Positions 8,954 through 19,818 of a DNA stretch of 39,372 nt are shown here, in pieces. The DNA lies in NCBI GenBank assembly GCA_013154175.1, contig JAADCZ010000162.1:1-39372 (forward strand). Reading direction: 5' to 3'. The translations under genes were made by a program, and so were the position numbers. Positions within the stretch are counted from its first letter, which is position 1, and each line of letters opens with the position of its first letter. Origin of the DNA: Thermodesulfobacteriota bacterium. GTDB taxonomy: Bacteria > Desulfobacterota > Dissulfuribacteria > Dissulfuribacterales > QOAL01. The notes below the pieces were generated by a model that was given only the letters and a program-made list of their open reading frames with translations, had not been told where the DNA came from and made no database searches.

Positions 8954-9691
8954 ATGGCAATATCGAGCAGTACCTATGCCGATATAAACGAAGGCGATTC
9001 TGCTGCAAGGAAGATTGCGGTTTTTCTATATCGCTTTCGTCGTTTCATATTAGAGATAGTTATCTCTTTTCTCATCCTTAGTTTTCTTTTTTACTGGATA
9101 GCGCCTGACATTCTTTATTTTTTCCAGCTCCATCTGGATCAGAAGCTGGCCTTTTTCGGGGTGATGGAACCCATTGTATCTCTCATGAAGATTGCCTGCG
9201 TGATGGCCTTGGGTGTCCTCATGCCGTGGATACTCTTTCGCATAAGTCAGGTGCTTGCGATGAATTTCGGTCTGACAAGGAAGTTTTGCATCGGACTCGT
9301 CTTGACGGCCCTGGTGCTCTTCTACGCCGGCGCTGCCTTTTGTTTTTTTGTAACCCTTCCCTTTGGGATAAATTTTTTGCTTGGTTATCAGTCAGAACAC
9401 ATAAAACCAGTTATCAGTGTGGGAAAGTTTGTAAACTTTGTGGGGCTCTTCATGCTGGGGTTCGGGCTGATATTTGAGCTTCCTTTAGTAATGACAGTAG
9501 CCTGCAAGTTACGAATCTGTTCCTACTCACTTTTTAAAAAGGGCAGGCGTTATGCTATTTTGGTCATAGCCATACTGGCAGCCGTGCTGACACCTACGCC
9601 TGATGTGGTAAACATGGCACTCATGGGGCTGCCTCTTTACATCCTTTATGAGCTGGGCATCCTGATAGCCCGATTAGAAAGCAAAAAATAG
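8954..9691 (+). CDS. tatC: Sec-independent (Tat) translocase subunit TatC
   Basis: Six-TM pattern, F(G)LIFELPLVM, ILAAVLTPTPDVVNMALMGLPLYILYELGI. Confidence 0.95.
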   Translation: MAISSSTYADINEGDSAARKIAVFLYRFRRFILEIVISFLILSFLFYWIAPDILYFFQLHLDQKLAFFGVMEPIVSLMKIACVMALGVLMPWILFRISQVLAMNFGLTRKFCIGLVLTALVLFYAGAAFCFFVTLPFGINFLLGYQSEHIKPVISVGKFVNFVGLFMLGFGLIFELPLVMTVACKLRICSYSLFKKGRRYAILVIAILAAVLTPTPDVVNMALMGLPLYILYELGILIARLESKK

Positions 9692-9713
9692 TGGAACATG
9701 CTCCAGCCGTTAC

Positions 9714-9741
9714 TTGACAATCTTAACCCAGGCCATATATT
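9714..9741 (+). promoter_or_regulatory. Sigma70-type promoter for the DUF177-rpmF-plsX-fabH run
   Basis: TTGACA-N16-TATATT, 60 bp before the start codon at 9802. Confidence 0.65.
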
Positions 9742-9801
9742 GTGGGTTTTCTAATAAAATTTTAACGAGATATTTTTGCCAAAGGGCAAAAAATTGGAAA
9801 T

Positions 9802-10338
9802 ATGCAGACAGAAACACGCATTCAGGTAGCCGATATCCCTGAAGAGGGGCTCTTTTTAAATTTTGCTGAGTTGTCCCATCTGATCCCGGAAGTGGACGAA
9901 TATGTCCAGATCGGGAATACCAGCGGACGCCTTGAGATTCAGAAATCGGGCAACGATATAGAAATCCGAGGGTGGGTCAAAAGCACAGTGAATCTCGTTT
10001 GTGATCGCTGTTTAAAGACCTTTCCCAAGGAGATAGAAACATCCTTTTTTTATCTGCTCCAGCCAAGGGACACCTTTGGTGCCGATCTGGAACCGGATCA
10101 TCAGCTTTCTACCGATGAAATAGATGTATATTGGTATGAAGATGGAGAAATTCGGGGAGAAGAGCTTTTCCGGGAGCAGATTCTCCTTCAGTTGCCAATG
10201 AGGGTCCTGTGCTCAGAGGAGTGCAAGGGGCTCTGCCCAGGCTGTGGAGAGGATCTTAACGAGTCAGAATGCAAGTGTGCGAAGGAGAATGTCGATAGTC
10301 CCTTTGCAGTGCTTGCCCAGCTTAAGTCGTCGAGATAA
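9802..10338 (+). CDS. DUF177 (YceD-like) protein
   Basis: LVCDRCLKTF, Cys-rich C-terminus CSEECKGLCPGCGEDLN; position immediately before rpmF. Confidence 0.92.
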   Translation: MQTETRIQVADIPEEGLFLNFAELSHLIPEVDEYVQIGNTSGRLEIQKSGNDIEIRGWVKSTVNLVCDRCLKTFPKEIETSFFYLLQPRDTFGADLEPDHQLSTDEIDVYWYEDGEIRGEELFREQILLQLPMRVLCSEECKGLCPGCGEDLNESECKCAKENVDSPFAVLAQLKSSR

Positions 10339-10375
10339 AAACAAAAATTTTGTCATAATTACGGAGGACTGAAAA

Positions 10376-10558
10376 ATGGCAGTACCAAAAAGAAAAGTGT
10401 CAAGGGCAAGAAGGGGTAACAGGCGCTCCCATGACGCCCTGAAGAAGCCGGCAATTTCCCTGTGCCCTCAGTGTGCAGAGCCAAAGGCGCCTCACAGGAT
10501 TTGTCCACACTGTGGAACTTACAAAGGCCGTGTATTTCTAGGAGAGGAAGAAGAATAA
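10376..10558 (+). CDS. rpmF: 50S ribosomal protein L32
   Basis: MAVPKRKVSRARRGNRRSHDAL..., CPQCAEPKAPHRICPHCGTYKGR. Confidence 0.98.
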   Translation: MAVPKRKVSRARRGNRRSHDALKKPAISLCPQCAEPKAPHRICPHCGTYKGRVFLGEEEE

Positions 10559-10564
10559 AAAGCT

Positions 10565-11572
10565 ATGGCAATCGCTCTCGATGCCATGGGAGGGGATAGG
10601 GGGCCTTCCATCCTGGTCCAGGGTGCCGTTGAAGCAGCCAGGGAGTTCGGAACCGAGATAATATTGGTTGGCAAGGCCGACCTTTTGGAACAAGAACTCG
10701 TCAGGGCCAGGGGTACGGACCTTCCTATCTACATACAAAATGCCACACAAATTGTGGAAATGGCCGAATCTCCCTCAGAGGCTCTAAGGAAGAAGAAGGA
10801 TTCATCTGTCCGTGTGGCCTTTGACTTGGTCAAGGAGGGAAGGGCCAAGGGAGTGGTGAGTGCTGGCAACTCCGGAGCCACCCTTGCCACGGCCATGTTC
10901 ATTTTAGGGCGCATCAAGGGGGTTAGACCAGCCATAGGCACTCTGGTACCCACCCTCAAGGATCCCAGCCTTATTATAGATGTAGGGGCCAATGTCGATT
11001 GCAAACCCCACCATCTTCTTCAATTTGGCATAATGGGTTCCCTGTTCGTCAAGGAGTTCCTCAAAAAGGAGGAGCCTCGGGTGGGGTTGTTAAGCATTGG
11101 TGAGGAGGGCAGCAAGGGAAATCAGCAGGTAAAAAAGGCCTATGACTTGCTTGCTGCAAGTAACCTCAACTTTTTTGGAAACGTAGAAGGAAGGGATGTC
11201 TTCAGGGGAGAGGTGGATGTGATTGTTTGCGACGGTTTCGTGGGCAACATCTGTCTCAAGCTGAGTGAGGGGTTGGCTGAAACGGTTATTGCAATGCTCA
11301 AGAATGAGATAGAGGGAAATTTTCTCGCCATTATGGGTTATGGTCTTGCCAAAAAGGCCTTCAAGCGGTTCAAAAAGCGTGTTGACTACGCAGAATATGG
11401 CGGGGCCCCTCTACTTGGAGTCAAGGGAACGGCCATTATTTGCCATGGTAGTTCCGAGTCCAAGGCGGTCAAAAATGCCATTGGTGTAGCACACAACCTT
11501 GCCAACCTGGACCTTGCTGAAAAGTTGGAGGCGTCCATGTCTAATCGAAAGGATATTCTTAGAATCATCTGA
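10565..11572 (+). CDS. plsX: Phosphate acyltransferase PlsX
   Basis: MAIALDAMGGDRGP, SAGNSGATLATAMFILGRIKGVRPAIGTLVPT, YGGAPLLGVKG. Confidence 0.97.
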   Translation: MAIALDAMGGDRGPSILVQGAVEAAREFGTEIILVGKADLLEQELVRARGTDLPIYIQNATQIVEMAESPSEALRKKKDSSVRVAFDLVKEGRAKGVVSAGNSGATLATAMFILGRIKGVRPAIGTLVPTLKDPSLIIDVGANVDCKPHHLLQFGIMGSLFVKEFLKKEEPRVGLLSIGEEGSKGNQQVKKAYDLLAASNLNFFGNVEGRDVFRGEVDVIVCDGFVGNICLKLSEGLAETVIAMLKNEIEGNFLAIMGYGLAKKAFKRFKKRVDYAEYGGAPLLGVKGTAIICHGSSESKAVKNAIGVAHNLANLDLAEKLEASMSNRKDILRII

Positions 11573-11578
11573 CCCGAT

Positions 11579-12562
11579 ATGTCAACTAGGGCGAAAATCA
11601 TAGGAACAGGCTCCTTCGTGCCTGAAAAGGTCCTGACCAATAAGGATCTTGAAAAGATTATAGATACCAGTGACGAGTGGATAACCACCAGAACCGGTAT
11701 AAAAGAGCGACACATTGCCCAAGAGGGGGAAAATAACTCCGATTTGGCCATAGAGGCCTCTAGGCGGGCCCTCGAGATGGCCAATGTGGATGCAGGTGAG
11801 CTGGATCTCATAATTGTTGGCACCCTGACTCCGGACATGCCAATGCCTTCGGTAGCATGCTTGGTGCAGCGGGCCCTTGGAGCCAAGAAGGCTGGCGCTA
11901 TGGATGTGTCTGCTACATGTTCTGGTTTTCTCTATAGCCTATCCATTGCCGACAAATTTGTCCGGTGTTCTCCAAATATGAAGGTCCTCGTCATAGGAAG
12001 CGAAGTCCTTTCTCGCCGTACCAACTGGCAAGACAGGACCACCTGCGTACTCTTTGCAGACGGGGCAGGAGCAGCAGTGGTTACAGGTTCAGACGACGAT
12101 TCAGGCATCGTCTCAACACATCTGCACGCTGATGGAAGTGTCTGGGAGCTTTTGACCATCCGGGGGCTTGGCACAGCGTACCCAGTGGACGAGAATCTGT
12201 TGAAGAAGGGCTGGCAATATATTGAGATGAAGGGGCGCGATGTATTCAAGCATGCGGTAAAGGCCCTCGAGTCTGTGGCCTTTGAGGCTCTTAATGCCTC
12301 TGGATGGGACATGGACGAGCTCGATATGTTGATAGCCCATCAGGCAAACATACGAATACTGGAACATCTGCGGGAAAGGCTTGGGCTTCCAAAGGACAAG
12401 GTCTTTATCAATATTCACAAGTATGGTAATACCTCTGCGGCAAGCATCCCAATAGCCCTAGACGAAGCCAACAGACAAGGAAAATTGAAAAAGGGCGACA
12501 AAATCCTTTTGATTTCCTTTGGTGGAGGCTTCACTTGGGCAGGCGTTACCATTGAGTGGTGA
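11579..12562 (+). CDS. fabH: 3-oxoacyl-[ACP] synthase III
   Basis: Cys/His/Asn triad in ATCSGFLYSL, AHQANIRI, YGNTSAASIPIAL. Confidence 0.97.
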   Translation: MSTRAKIIGTGSFVPEKVLTNKDLEKIIDTSDEWITTRTGIKERHIAQEGENNSDLAIEASRRALEMANVDAGELDLIIVGTLTPDMPMPSVACLVQRALGAKKAGAMDVSATCSGFLYSLSIADKFVRCSPNMKVLVIGSEVLSRRTNWQDRTTCVLFADGAGAAVVTGSDDDSGIVSTHLHADGSVWELLTIRGLGTAYPVDENLLKKGWQYIEMKGRDVFKHAVKALESVAFEALNASGWDMDELDMLIAHQANIRILEHLRERLGLPKDKVFINIHKYGNTSAASIPIALDEANRQGKLKKGDKILLISFGGGFTWAGVTIEW

Positions 12563-12602
12563 CATTCATGAATCAGCATAAGGGAAAGAAAGGGGCTTTT
12601 TG

Positions 12603-13766
12603 ATGGCAAACGTCAATTATTTTCTTACTGAAGAACAACAGATGATAGTGGATCTGGCCAGGCAGATTGCACGAGAAAAGATAATCCCAGTCAGGGCTGA
12701 ACTTGATGAAAAAGAGGAATTCCCCTGGGACATTATGAAGGATCTGGCCCAGGCAGACCTTTTTGGCCTCTACATCCCAGAAGAGTATGGCGGATTTGGC
12801 GGCGGCTGCTTTGAGAATTGCCTTGCTGTTGAGCAGCTAGCCTATGGATGCATAGCTGTTACTACCACATTTGCTGCAAGTGCCCTGGGTGGGTACCCGA
12901 TTGTTATGTATGGCAGCGATGAGCAAAAGAAAAAGTATCTGCCAGAAATAGCCTCAGGAGAAAAGCTTGCTGCATTTGGTCTGACAGAGGCTGGAGCAGG
13001 AAGTGATGCAGCAGCCATCAAGACCACCGCAGTTGAAGATGGTGATTACTGGGTACTAAACGGTACGAAACAATGGATAACAAGCGGTGGTGAGGCTGAG
13101 ATATATACCATCATCGCCCTCACAGACAAAAACAAGGGGCCCAGAGGGGCTTCAGCCTTCATAGTCGAAAAGGGTGATGAAGGGTTCAGTTTTGGGAAAA
13201 AAGAGAAAAAGATGGGCCTTCGCGCCTCAGCGACAAGAGAGCTGATTTTTAATGATTGTCGCATTCCAAAGGACAGGCTCCTTGGCAGAAGAGGCTTAGG
13301 TTTCATCATTGCCATGAAGACCTTGGATCTTGCCAGGCCTGGAATAGGTGCCATTGGTGTTGGACTTTCCCAGGCCGCCCTGGATGAATCTGTCAATTAT
13401 GCCCGCCAAAGGGTTCAGTTTGGTCAGCCCATCATCTCCTTTCAGGCCATACAACACATGCTAGCAGACATGGCCACCCAGATTGAGGCGGCAAGGGCCT
13501 TGGTTTATGCAGTGGCCAGAACCATCGACTCAGGCGAGAAGGATATCTCCAAGATTTCCGCAATGGCAAAGCTCTTCCCCACAGATGTCGCCATGAAAGT
13601 AACCACTGATGCAGTGCAGATCCTTGGTGGCTACGGCTACATGAAGGAATATCCTGTGGAAAAGATGATGCGCGATGCAAAGATTCTCCAGATTTATGAG
13701 GGCACAAACCAGATACAGAGAAATGTCATAGGTCAGGCATTGAATAAGGAATACGCGAGAAAGTAG
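12603..13766 (+). CDS. Acyl-CoA dehydrogenase
   Basis: FGLTEAGAGSDAAAIKTTA, WITSGGEA, ILGGYGYMKEYPVEKMMRDAKILQIYEGTNQIQRNVIG (catalytic Glu in IYEGT). ATG at 12603; the track start at 12600 is an alternate TTG. Confidence 0.95.
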   Translation: MANVNYFLTEEQQMIVDLARQIAREKIIPVRAELDEKEEFPWDIMKDLAQADLFGLYIPEEYGGFGGGCFENCLAVEQLAYGCIAVTTTFAASALGGYPIVMYGSDEQKKKYLPEIASGEKLAAFGLTEAGAGSDAAAIKTTAVEDGDYWVLNGTKQWITSGGEAEIYTIIALTDKNKGPRGASAFIVEKGDEGFSFGKKEKKMGLRASATRELIFNDCRIPKDRLLGRRGLGFIIAMKTLDLARPGIGAIGVGLSQAALDESVNYARQRVQFGQPIISFQAIQHMLADMATQIEAARALVYAVARTIDSGEKDISKISAMAKLFPTDVAMKVTTDAVQILGGYGYMKEYPVEKMMRDAKILQIYEGTNQIQRNVIGQALNKEYARK

Positions 13767-13767
13767 C

Positions 13768-14556
13768 ATGAATATAGTCGTTTGCATCAAACAGGTCCCA
13801 GACGCAGAGAGCGTCAAGTGGGACCATAAAACAGGTACCCTAATCCGTGATGGTGTTAAAAGCGTAATAAATCCCTTTGATTACCACGCAATTGAGGCGG
13901 CACTTACCTTGAAAGACAAGCTTGGTGCCAAGGTGACTGCCGTAACCATGGGGCCGCCCCAGGCCCAGGATGCCATTCGGGAGGCCATGTCCCTAGGTGT
14001 GGATGAAGGTGTGGTGGTCTCTGACAGGGCCTTTGCAGGTGCCGATACCTTGGCAACCACCTACACCCTGGCCCAGGCCATTGGCAAGCTGGATTCAGTT
14101 GATGCGGTCTTTTGCGGCAAGCAGGCCATTGATGGAGATACGGCCCAGGTTGGGCCAGGTCTGGCTGTAAGGTTGGGTTTCCCTTGCGTAACCTATGTTG
14201 GGGGCATGGATATAATCAATGATGGCAAGGGCCTAAGATTAAAGAGGATGACCGAGCAGGGTTATGACATAGTCGAGGTAGAATTCCCTGTGGTCCTGAC
14301 GGTCCTTTCATGTTTGAATACTCCCCGGGTGCCGTCTTTAAAGGGAAAGATGAGGGCAAAGAAGGCCCAGATTCCCATGTGGAGTGCAGAGGATATTGGA
14401 GCAGAGCCAGATAAGATTGGTCTTGCAGGTTCTCCCACTAAGGTACATTCCACATATATTCCAAAGTTTGAGGCCAAACGGGAATTCCTTGAAGGGGACC
14501 CGGAAGAACAGGCTGAGGCATTGGTGCAAAGACTCAAAGAGGCAGGAATCATCTGA
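13768..14556 (+). CDS. etfB: Electron transfer flavoprotein beta subunit
   Basis: MNIVVCIKQVPDAE, FCGKQAIDGDTAQVGPGLA, VLSCLNTPRVPSLKGKMRAKK. Confidence 0.95.
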   Translation: MNIVVCIKQVPDAESVKWDHKTGTLIRDGVKSVINPFDYHAIEAALTLKDKLGAKVTAVTMGPPQAQDAIREAMSLGVDEGVVVSDRAFAGADTLATTYTLAQAIGKLDSVDAVFCGKQAIDGDTAQVGPGLAVRLGFPCVTYVGGMDIINDGKGLRLKRMTEQGYDIVEVEFPVVLTVLSCLNTPRVPSLKGKMRAKKAQIPMWSAEDIGAEPDKIGLAGSPTKVHSTYIPKFEAKREFLEGDPEEQAEALVQRLKEAGII

Positions 14557-15758
14557 TGCTCAAGATTGATCTCGATAAATGCATAGGGTGTGGCGAGTGT
14601 GAAGAGGTGTGCTCCTTTGGAGCCATTTCCGTGGTGGATGAAAAGGCCCAGGTGGATGCAGAACTCTGTTCCCTGTGTGGAACATGCGTTGACACCTGTC
14701 CGGAAGGTGCCCTGGAGATAGAAGGGGGCCAGGAGAAGGGCCAAGTTGACCTCGATGACTGGAAAGGTGTTTGGGTGATTGCGGAGATGCGCGGTGACGC
14801 CTTTGCACCCGTCACCTATGAACTCCTTGGAAAGGCAAGGCAGCTGGCAGACGAGCTGTCCGTGCCCGTAACTGCGATAGTTTTAGGTCATGGCGTAAAA
14901 GACAAGGCTCCAGAGCTTGTTGCAAGGGGTGCAGACAGGGTAGTGGTGGTCGACAATGAGGCACTTGTCCACTTTGTGGATGAGGCCTATGCCAAGATTA
15001 TCGCCCATCTTGCCAGACAGGAGAAACCAGAAATTATATTGGCAGGTGCCACTGCCACTGGAAGGGCATTCTTCCCCCAGGTGGCCACCATGTTGGAGAC
15101 AGGTCTTACTGCCGATTGTACTGGCCTTGAGATTGAAGAAGGAGGTAGAAATCTCCTTCAGACACGTCCTGCCTTTGGCGGCAATCTCATGGCCACCATT
15201 GTCTGTGACGACAGACGCCCCCAGATGGCCACTGTAAGGCCCCATGTATTGAAGCCACTTGAAGCCGACACTGGCAGACAGGGTGAGATAATTGATTTTG
15301 AGCCCCCCCAGGAGCTTCTGGACCACAGGGTCAAGGTGGTGGAGTCGGTGGTTGAAGAGGCAGAAGGCCCAGGGCTTACAGATGCCGAGATTGTGGTGGC
15401 TGCTGGAAGAGGTCTTGAAAAGCAGGAAAATCTGAAACTGGTGGAGGATCTCGCCCATTGCCTCGATGCAGCCATAGGTGCCACTAGGGCCATTACAGAT
15501 GCGGGCTGGATTTCAACCAACCATCAAATAGGTCAGACTGGCGTTACCGTTTCCCCGAAACTCTACATAGCGTGTGGAATTAGCGGAGCAATCCAGCATC
15601 TGGTTGGCATGCAGGGTTCTGACATAATTGTGGCAATCAATAAGGATAAGGATGCGCCCATTTTCGATGTGGCAACCTATGCAATAGTCGGGGATGTCAA
15701 AGAGGTCTTGCCAGCCCTCACAAAAAAGATTTGTAAGGAGCGCGGTGTAGATGTGTGA
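14556..15758 (+). CDS. etfA: Electron transfer flavoprotein alpha subunit with N-terminal 2x[4Fe-4S] ferredoxin domain
   Basis: [16 protein letters not shown] and [16 protein letters not shown] then EtfA core; FAD domain [57 protein letters not shown]. Start overlaps the etfB stop by one base (TGATG). Confidence 0.95.
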   Translation: MLKIDLDKCIGCGECEEVCSFGAISVVDEKAQVDAELCSLCGTCVDTCPEGALEIEGGQEKGQVDLDDWKGVWVIAEMRGDAFAPVTYELLGKARQLADELSVPVTAIVLGHGVKDKAPELVARGADRVVVVDNEALVHFVDEAYAKIIAHLARQEKPEIILAGATATGRAFFPQVATMLETGLTADCTGLEIEEGGRNLLQTRPAFGGNLMATIVCDDRRPQMATVRPHVLKPLEADTGRQGEIIDFEPPQELLDHRVKVVESVVEEAEGPGLTDAEIVVAAGRGLEKQENLKLVEDLAHCLDAAIGATRAITDAGWISTNHQIGQTGVTVSPKLYIACGISGAIQHLVGMQGSDIIVAINKDKDAPIFDVATYAIVGDVKEVLPALTKKICKERGVDV

Positions 15759-16506
15759 AAAACGTTTAGCTGGAAAGAACGCCCTGGTTACTGGCGGTTC
15801 AAGGGGCATTGGCAGGGCAATTTGTCTTCGCCTTGCCCAGGAAGGTGCCCATGTGGCAATAAACTACGCCTCCAATGAGGATGCAGCCAAGGAGGTGTTG
15901 GCACTTATCGAGGCCGACGGAGGCAGCGGCAGCCTGCTTCCCTTCGATGTAGCCAATACTTCCCAGGTGAAGGAGAAGATTTCAGCCTTTGTCAAGGAAA
16001 AAGGCCCCATTCAAATCCTTGTAAACAACGCTGGCATCACCAGGGATGGCTTGCTTGCCAGGATGAAGGAGCAAGACTGGGATCAGGTTCTGTCAGTGAA
16101 TCTCAAGGGCGCCTTCAACTGTGTTCAGGCATGTGCCAGAGACATGATGAAGGCCAGATGGGGCAGGATAATAAATATCGGTTCTGTCGTGGGCACCTCT
16201 GGTAACCCGGGTCAGGCCAATTATGCTGCAGCCAAGGCAGGCCTCGAGGGTTTTACGAAGAGTGTTGCCAAGGAGATGGCCACCAGGGGAATCACTGCCA
16301 ACGTGGTTGCCCCGGGTTTCATTGAAACAGATATGACTGCTGTGTTGCCAGACAAGGTAAAGGAGCGTCTCTTGGGTGAAATACCCCTTGGACGAATGGG
16401 GCAGGCCCATGAGGTGGCGGCAGCCGTCTCATTTCTTGCCTCAGAAGATGCCTCTTACATAACGGGGCATACATTGCATGTTAATGGCGGACTCGTCTGC
16501 CAATAA
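15751..16506 (+). CDS. fabG: 3-oxoacyl-[ACP] reductase
   Basis: SDR motifs TGGSRGIGRAI, NNAGITRDGLL, YAAAKAGLEGFTKSVAKE; overlaps etfA by 8 bp. Confidence 0.95.
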   Translation: MCEKRLAGKNALVTGGSRGIGRAICLRLAQEGAHVAINYASNEDAAKEVLALIEADGGSGSLLPFDVANTSQVKEKISAFVKEKGPIQILVNNAGITRDGLLARMKEQDWDQVLSVNLKGAFNCVQACARDMMKARWGRIINIGSVVGTSGNPGQANYAAAKAGLEGFTKSVAKEMATRGITANVVAPGFIETDMTAVLPDKVKERLLGEIPLGRMGQAHEVAAAVSFLASEDASYITGHTLHVNGGLVCQ

Positions 16507-16530
16507 AGATATTTCAGGAGGAAATGAAAA

Positions 16531-16767
16531 ATGGATGTTCAGGAAAAAATAGTTGAGATAATTTCTAGCCAGTTGAGTGTACCAAAGGAAAAGGTTGTGC
16601 CACAGGCATCCTTTACCGATGATCTTGGAGCAGACAGCCTCGATCTCGTGGAGCTTGTAATGGCAATGGAAGAAGAATTCGGAATGGAAATTGCAGACGA
16701 AGATGCTGAAAAGCTTCAGACCGTTCAAGACACCATTGATTATGTGAAGCAGCATCTTAATAAGTAG
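16531..16767 (+). CDS. acpP: Acyl carrier protein
   Basis: [22 protein letters not shown] phosphopantetheine site; 78 aa; SD AGGAGG. Confidence 0.98.
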   Translation: MDVQEKIVEIISSQLSVPKEKVVPQASFTDDLGADSLDLVELVMAMEEEFGMEIADEDAEKLQTVQDTIDYVKQHLNK

Positions 16768-16788
16768 TTTCAGCCAAAAGGGGTTTCC

Positions 16789-18039
16789 ATGGGCACAAAA
16801 GACTGTAGCCGCAGGGTGGTAGTGACTGGCCTGGGACTGGTGTCACCAGTGGGAATAGGGGTGAGTCAGGGTTGGAGCAACATAGTTGCTGGAAAATCTG
16901 GCATAGGGCCGGTGACCAAGTTCGATACTGAAGGATATGCTTGTCGCATAGCGGGAGAGGTCAAGGGATTTGAGCCGGCCAAGTATATGCCAGAGAAGTT
17001 GGTAAAAAGGCTCGACCCCTTTGTCCAATATGCAATTGCTGCGTCCAAGGAGGCTTGGGAGGATGCCGGCCTCGACATAGACAAGGAAGACCCTGAACGG
17101 ATTGGGGTAATCACAGGTTGCGGCCTGGGTGGTTTGGGCTCCATCGAGCACTATAGAGACATACTTGTCAAAAGGGGCCCAAGGAGAGTAAGTCCGTTTT
17201 TTATCCCAATGGCCATTCCCAATATGGCCTCAGGCCAGATATCCATACTCTTCAATGCAAAAGGGCCAAATACTGTGGTCTGTACAGCGTGTGCAGCAGG
17301 AACGCATGCCATCGGGCAGGCATTCAAGGAGATCCAGCGCGGGGCTGCAGACGTGATGTTTTGTGGTGGTACAGAGGCAGTCATCACCGAGCTTGCACTT
17401 GCAGGTTTTGGTTCCTTGAAGGCCCTTTCCACCAGAAACGATGAGCCAGAGAAGGCCTCTCGCCCCTTTGAAAGGGATAGGGATGGTTTTATCATTGGGG
17501 AAGGGGCTGGCATGCTCATCATAGAGAGCCTTGAACATGCAGAAAGGCGCGGGGCAAGAATCCTGGCTGAGATCAGCGGATTTGGTCTGACAGGGGATGC
17601 ATACCACATGACCGCACCTCCAGAAGATGGCGAGGGCGGTGCCCGTGCCATGAAAGAGGCCCTGAAGGACGCTGGCATGAAGCCAGAGGACATTGACTAC
17701 ATAAATGCCCATGGAACGAGTACACCCCTCAATGACAGCTGTGAGACAAAGGCAATAAAAAGTGTTTTTGGAGACTATGCCTACAAGGTGCCTGTCAGCT
17801 CCACCAAATCCATGACTGGGCACCTCCTTGGTGGTGCCGGCGGTGTGGAGGCAGTTTTTACCGTTAAGGCCCTGGTGGATGGCATAGCACCTCCAACCAT
17901 AAATTATGAGAATCCAGACCCAGAATGTGATCTGGATTATGTGCCGAATGAGGCAAGAAAACTGGAAATTCGTGCTGCCATGAGTAACTCCTTTGGATTT
18001 GGAGGCACAAATGGCGTACTGATATTCAACAAGGTTTAA
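16789..18039 (+). CDS. fabF: 3-oxoacyl-[ACP] synthase II
   Basis: [52 protein letters not shown]. Confidence 0.97.
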   Translation: MGTKDCSRRVVVTGLGLVSPVGIGVSQGWSNIVAGKSGIGPVTKFDTEGYACRIAGEVKGFEPAKYMPEKLVKRLDPFVQYAIAASKEAWEDAGLDIDKEDPERIGVITGCGLGGLGSIEHYRDILVKRGPRRVSPFFIPMAIPNMASGQISILFNAKGPNTVVCTACAAGTHAIGQAFKEIQRGAADVMFCGGTEAVITELALAGFGSLKALSTRNDEPEKASRPFERDRDGFIIGEGAGMLIIESLEHAERRGARILAEISGFGLTGDAYHMTAPPEDGEGGARAMKEALKDAGMKPEDIDYINAHGTSTPLNDSCETKAIKSVFGDYAYKVPVSSTKSMTGHLLGGAGGVEAVFTVKALVDGIAPPTINYENPDPECDLDYVPNEARKLEIRAAMSNSFGFGGTNGVLIFNKV

Positions 18040-18044
18040 TTACG

Positions 18045-18491
18045 ATGAAAATCGCTATTGGCTCTGATCACGGAGGTTTCGAACTCAAAGAAATAGTCAA
18101 GCCCTTGCTAGAAGAACTGGGTCATGAAGTGCAGGACGTTGGCTGCTATTCCTTGGACTCCGTAGATTATCCCAAACAGGCCAAAGAAGTGGTTTCTTTG
18201 ATCAGGGCAGGCAAGGCTGAACGGGGCATTCTTATTTGTGGCACAGGGATAGGAATGTCCATTGCTGCAAACCGGTATCCTGGAATTCGTGCCACCCTTT
18301 GCCATGAACCCTTTACTGCAGAGATGAGTCGGCGCCATAATGATTCCAATATCCTGTGTATGGGTGGAAGGGTGATAGGCCCTGGTCTTGCCCTGGAAAT
18401 GGTAAAGGTTTGGCTCACAACCCCTTTTGATGGTGGCAGGCACTCTAGGCGTCTATGTCAGATAGACAAGGCCGAGGAAGAGTGTTCCTGA
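18045..18491 (+). CDS. rpiB: Ribose 5-phosphate isomerase B
   Basis: [50 protein letters not shown]. Confidence 0.96.
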   Translation: MKIAIGSDHGGFELKEIVKPLLEELGHEVQDVGCYSLDSVDYPKQAKEVVSLIRAGKAERGILICGTGIGMSIAANRYPGIRATLCHEPFTAEMSRRHNDSNILCMGGRVIGPGLALEMVKVWLTTPFDGGRHSRRLCQIDKAEEECS

Positions 18492-18516
18492 ACTTGTTTT
18501 GATTGCAGGTGTTGAA

Positions 18517-19803
18517 ATGAAAGAGCTGTGTGAGACAGATTATCAGGTTTTTCAGGCCTTAATGGCAGAAGTTAAACGGCAGACTGGCCAGTTGGAGATG
18601 ATTGCCTCTGAGAATTTTGCCAGTGAGGCAGTGATGCAGGCCGAAGGCAGCGTTTTCATGAACAAGTATGCCGAAGGCTATCCGGGTAACCGCTACTACG
18701 GGGGCTGCGAAAATGTTGATGTTGTGGAACAGCTGGCCATTGATCGTCTCAATATGCTGTTTGGCTCTGAATATGCCAATGTTCAGCCTCATTCCGGCAG
18801 TCAGGCAAACATGGCAGTCTATTTTGCCATTTTGAATCCGGGAGACACCATACTTTCCATGAACCTGGCCCATGGTGGCCATCTTTCCCACGGGGCATCC
18901 GTAAGTTTTTCTGGCCGCTTGTTCAATGTGGTTCACTACGGAGTGGAGAAGGAAAGTGAGACCATCGACTATGTCCAGGTGGCAGAGCTTGCAAGGGAGC
19001 ACAAACCGAAGCTGATAGTGGCCGGCGCAAGTGCCTATCCGAGGACCATTGATTTTGCCACCTTCAGAATGATAGCCGATGAGGTTGGGGCTTATCTCAT
19101 GGTGGATATGGCTCACATAGCAGGCCTTGTTGCTGCAGGTATCCATCCATCCCCTGTCCCATTTGCAGAGTTCATCACCTCCACTACCCACAAGACCCTT
19201 CGTGGGCCCAGGGGCGGTTTCATACTTTCACAGGAGAAGTACTCCAGGCTTCTCAATAGCCAGATTTTCCCGGGGATTCAGGGTGGCCCCTTGATGCACG
19301 TGATTGCTGCAAAGGCAGTTGCCTTTCAGGAGGCCCTGGAGGACGAATTCAAATTTTATTGCCAGCGTATCGTCTCCAATGCCCAAACCCTAGCAAAGGT
19401 TTTGGCAGATAGAGGCTTTCGCCTGGTGTCTGGCGGCACGGACAATCATCTCATTCTTGTGGATCTTTCAGACAAATCGATCACCGGAGCCCAGGCCGAG
19501 GAGATACTGGAAAAGGCGGGTATTACCGTCAATAAAAATGCCATTCCCTTTGATCCCCAACCTCCAAGGGTTACCAGTGGCATCCGAATTGGTACCCCGG
19601 CAGTGACCACCAGGGGCCTGAAGGAAGAAGACATAGAAGAGGTGGGTAACTTTATCGCCGATCTGCTGCTAAATCCCGAGGATGACAGTCTCGTGGCCAG
19701 CGTGCGTGAAAAGGTCCAGCAAATCTGTAAGAAATTTCCTTTGTACGAATCAAGGCTGAAAAAGTACGAAGACGCCCTCAAGGATTGTTCCAAGAAAGAG
19801 TGA
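18517..19803 (+). CDS. glyA: Serine hydroxymethyltransferase
   Basis: [48 protein letters not shown] (PLP Lys). ATG 18517 preferred over TTG 18499. Confidence 0.97.
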   Translation: MKELCETDYQVFQALMAEVKRQTGQLEMIASENFASEAVMQAEGSVFMNKYAEGYPGNRYYGGCENVDVVEQLAIDRLNMLFGSEYANVQPHSGSQANMAVYFAILNPGDTILSMNLAHGGHLSHGASVSFSGRLFNVVHYGVEKESETIDYVQVAELAREHKPKLIVAGASAYPRTIDFATFRMIADEVGAYLMVDMAHIAGLVAAGIHPSPVPFAEFITSTTHKTLRGPRGGFILSQEKYSRLLNSQIFPGIQGGPLMHVIAAKAVAFQEALEDEFKFYCQRIVSNAQTLAKVLADRGFRLVSGGTDNHLILVDLSDKSITGAQAEEILEKAGITVNKNAIPFDPQPPRVTSGIRIGTPAVTTRGLKEEDIEEVGNFIADLLLNPEDDSLVASVREKVQQICKKFPLYESRLKKYEDALKDCSKKE

Positions 19804-19818
19804 GTAGTGGTCAGGCAG

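Noticed and set aside
18559-19191. 210-aa minus-strand ORF opposite glyA
   Set aside because: Shadow ORF; glyA frame is unambiguous.
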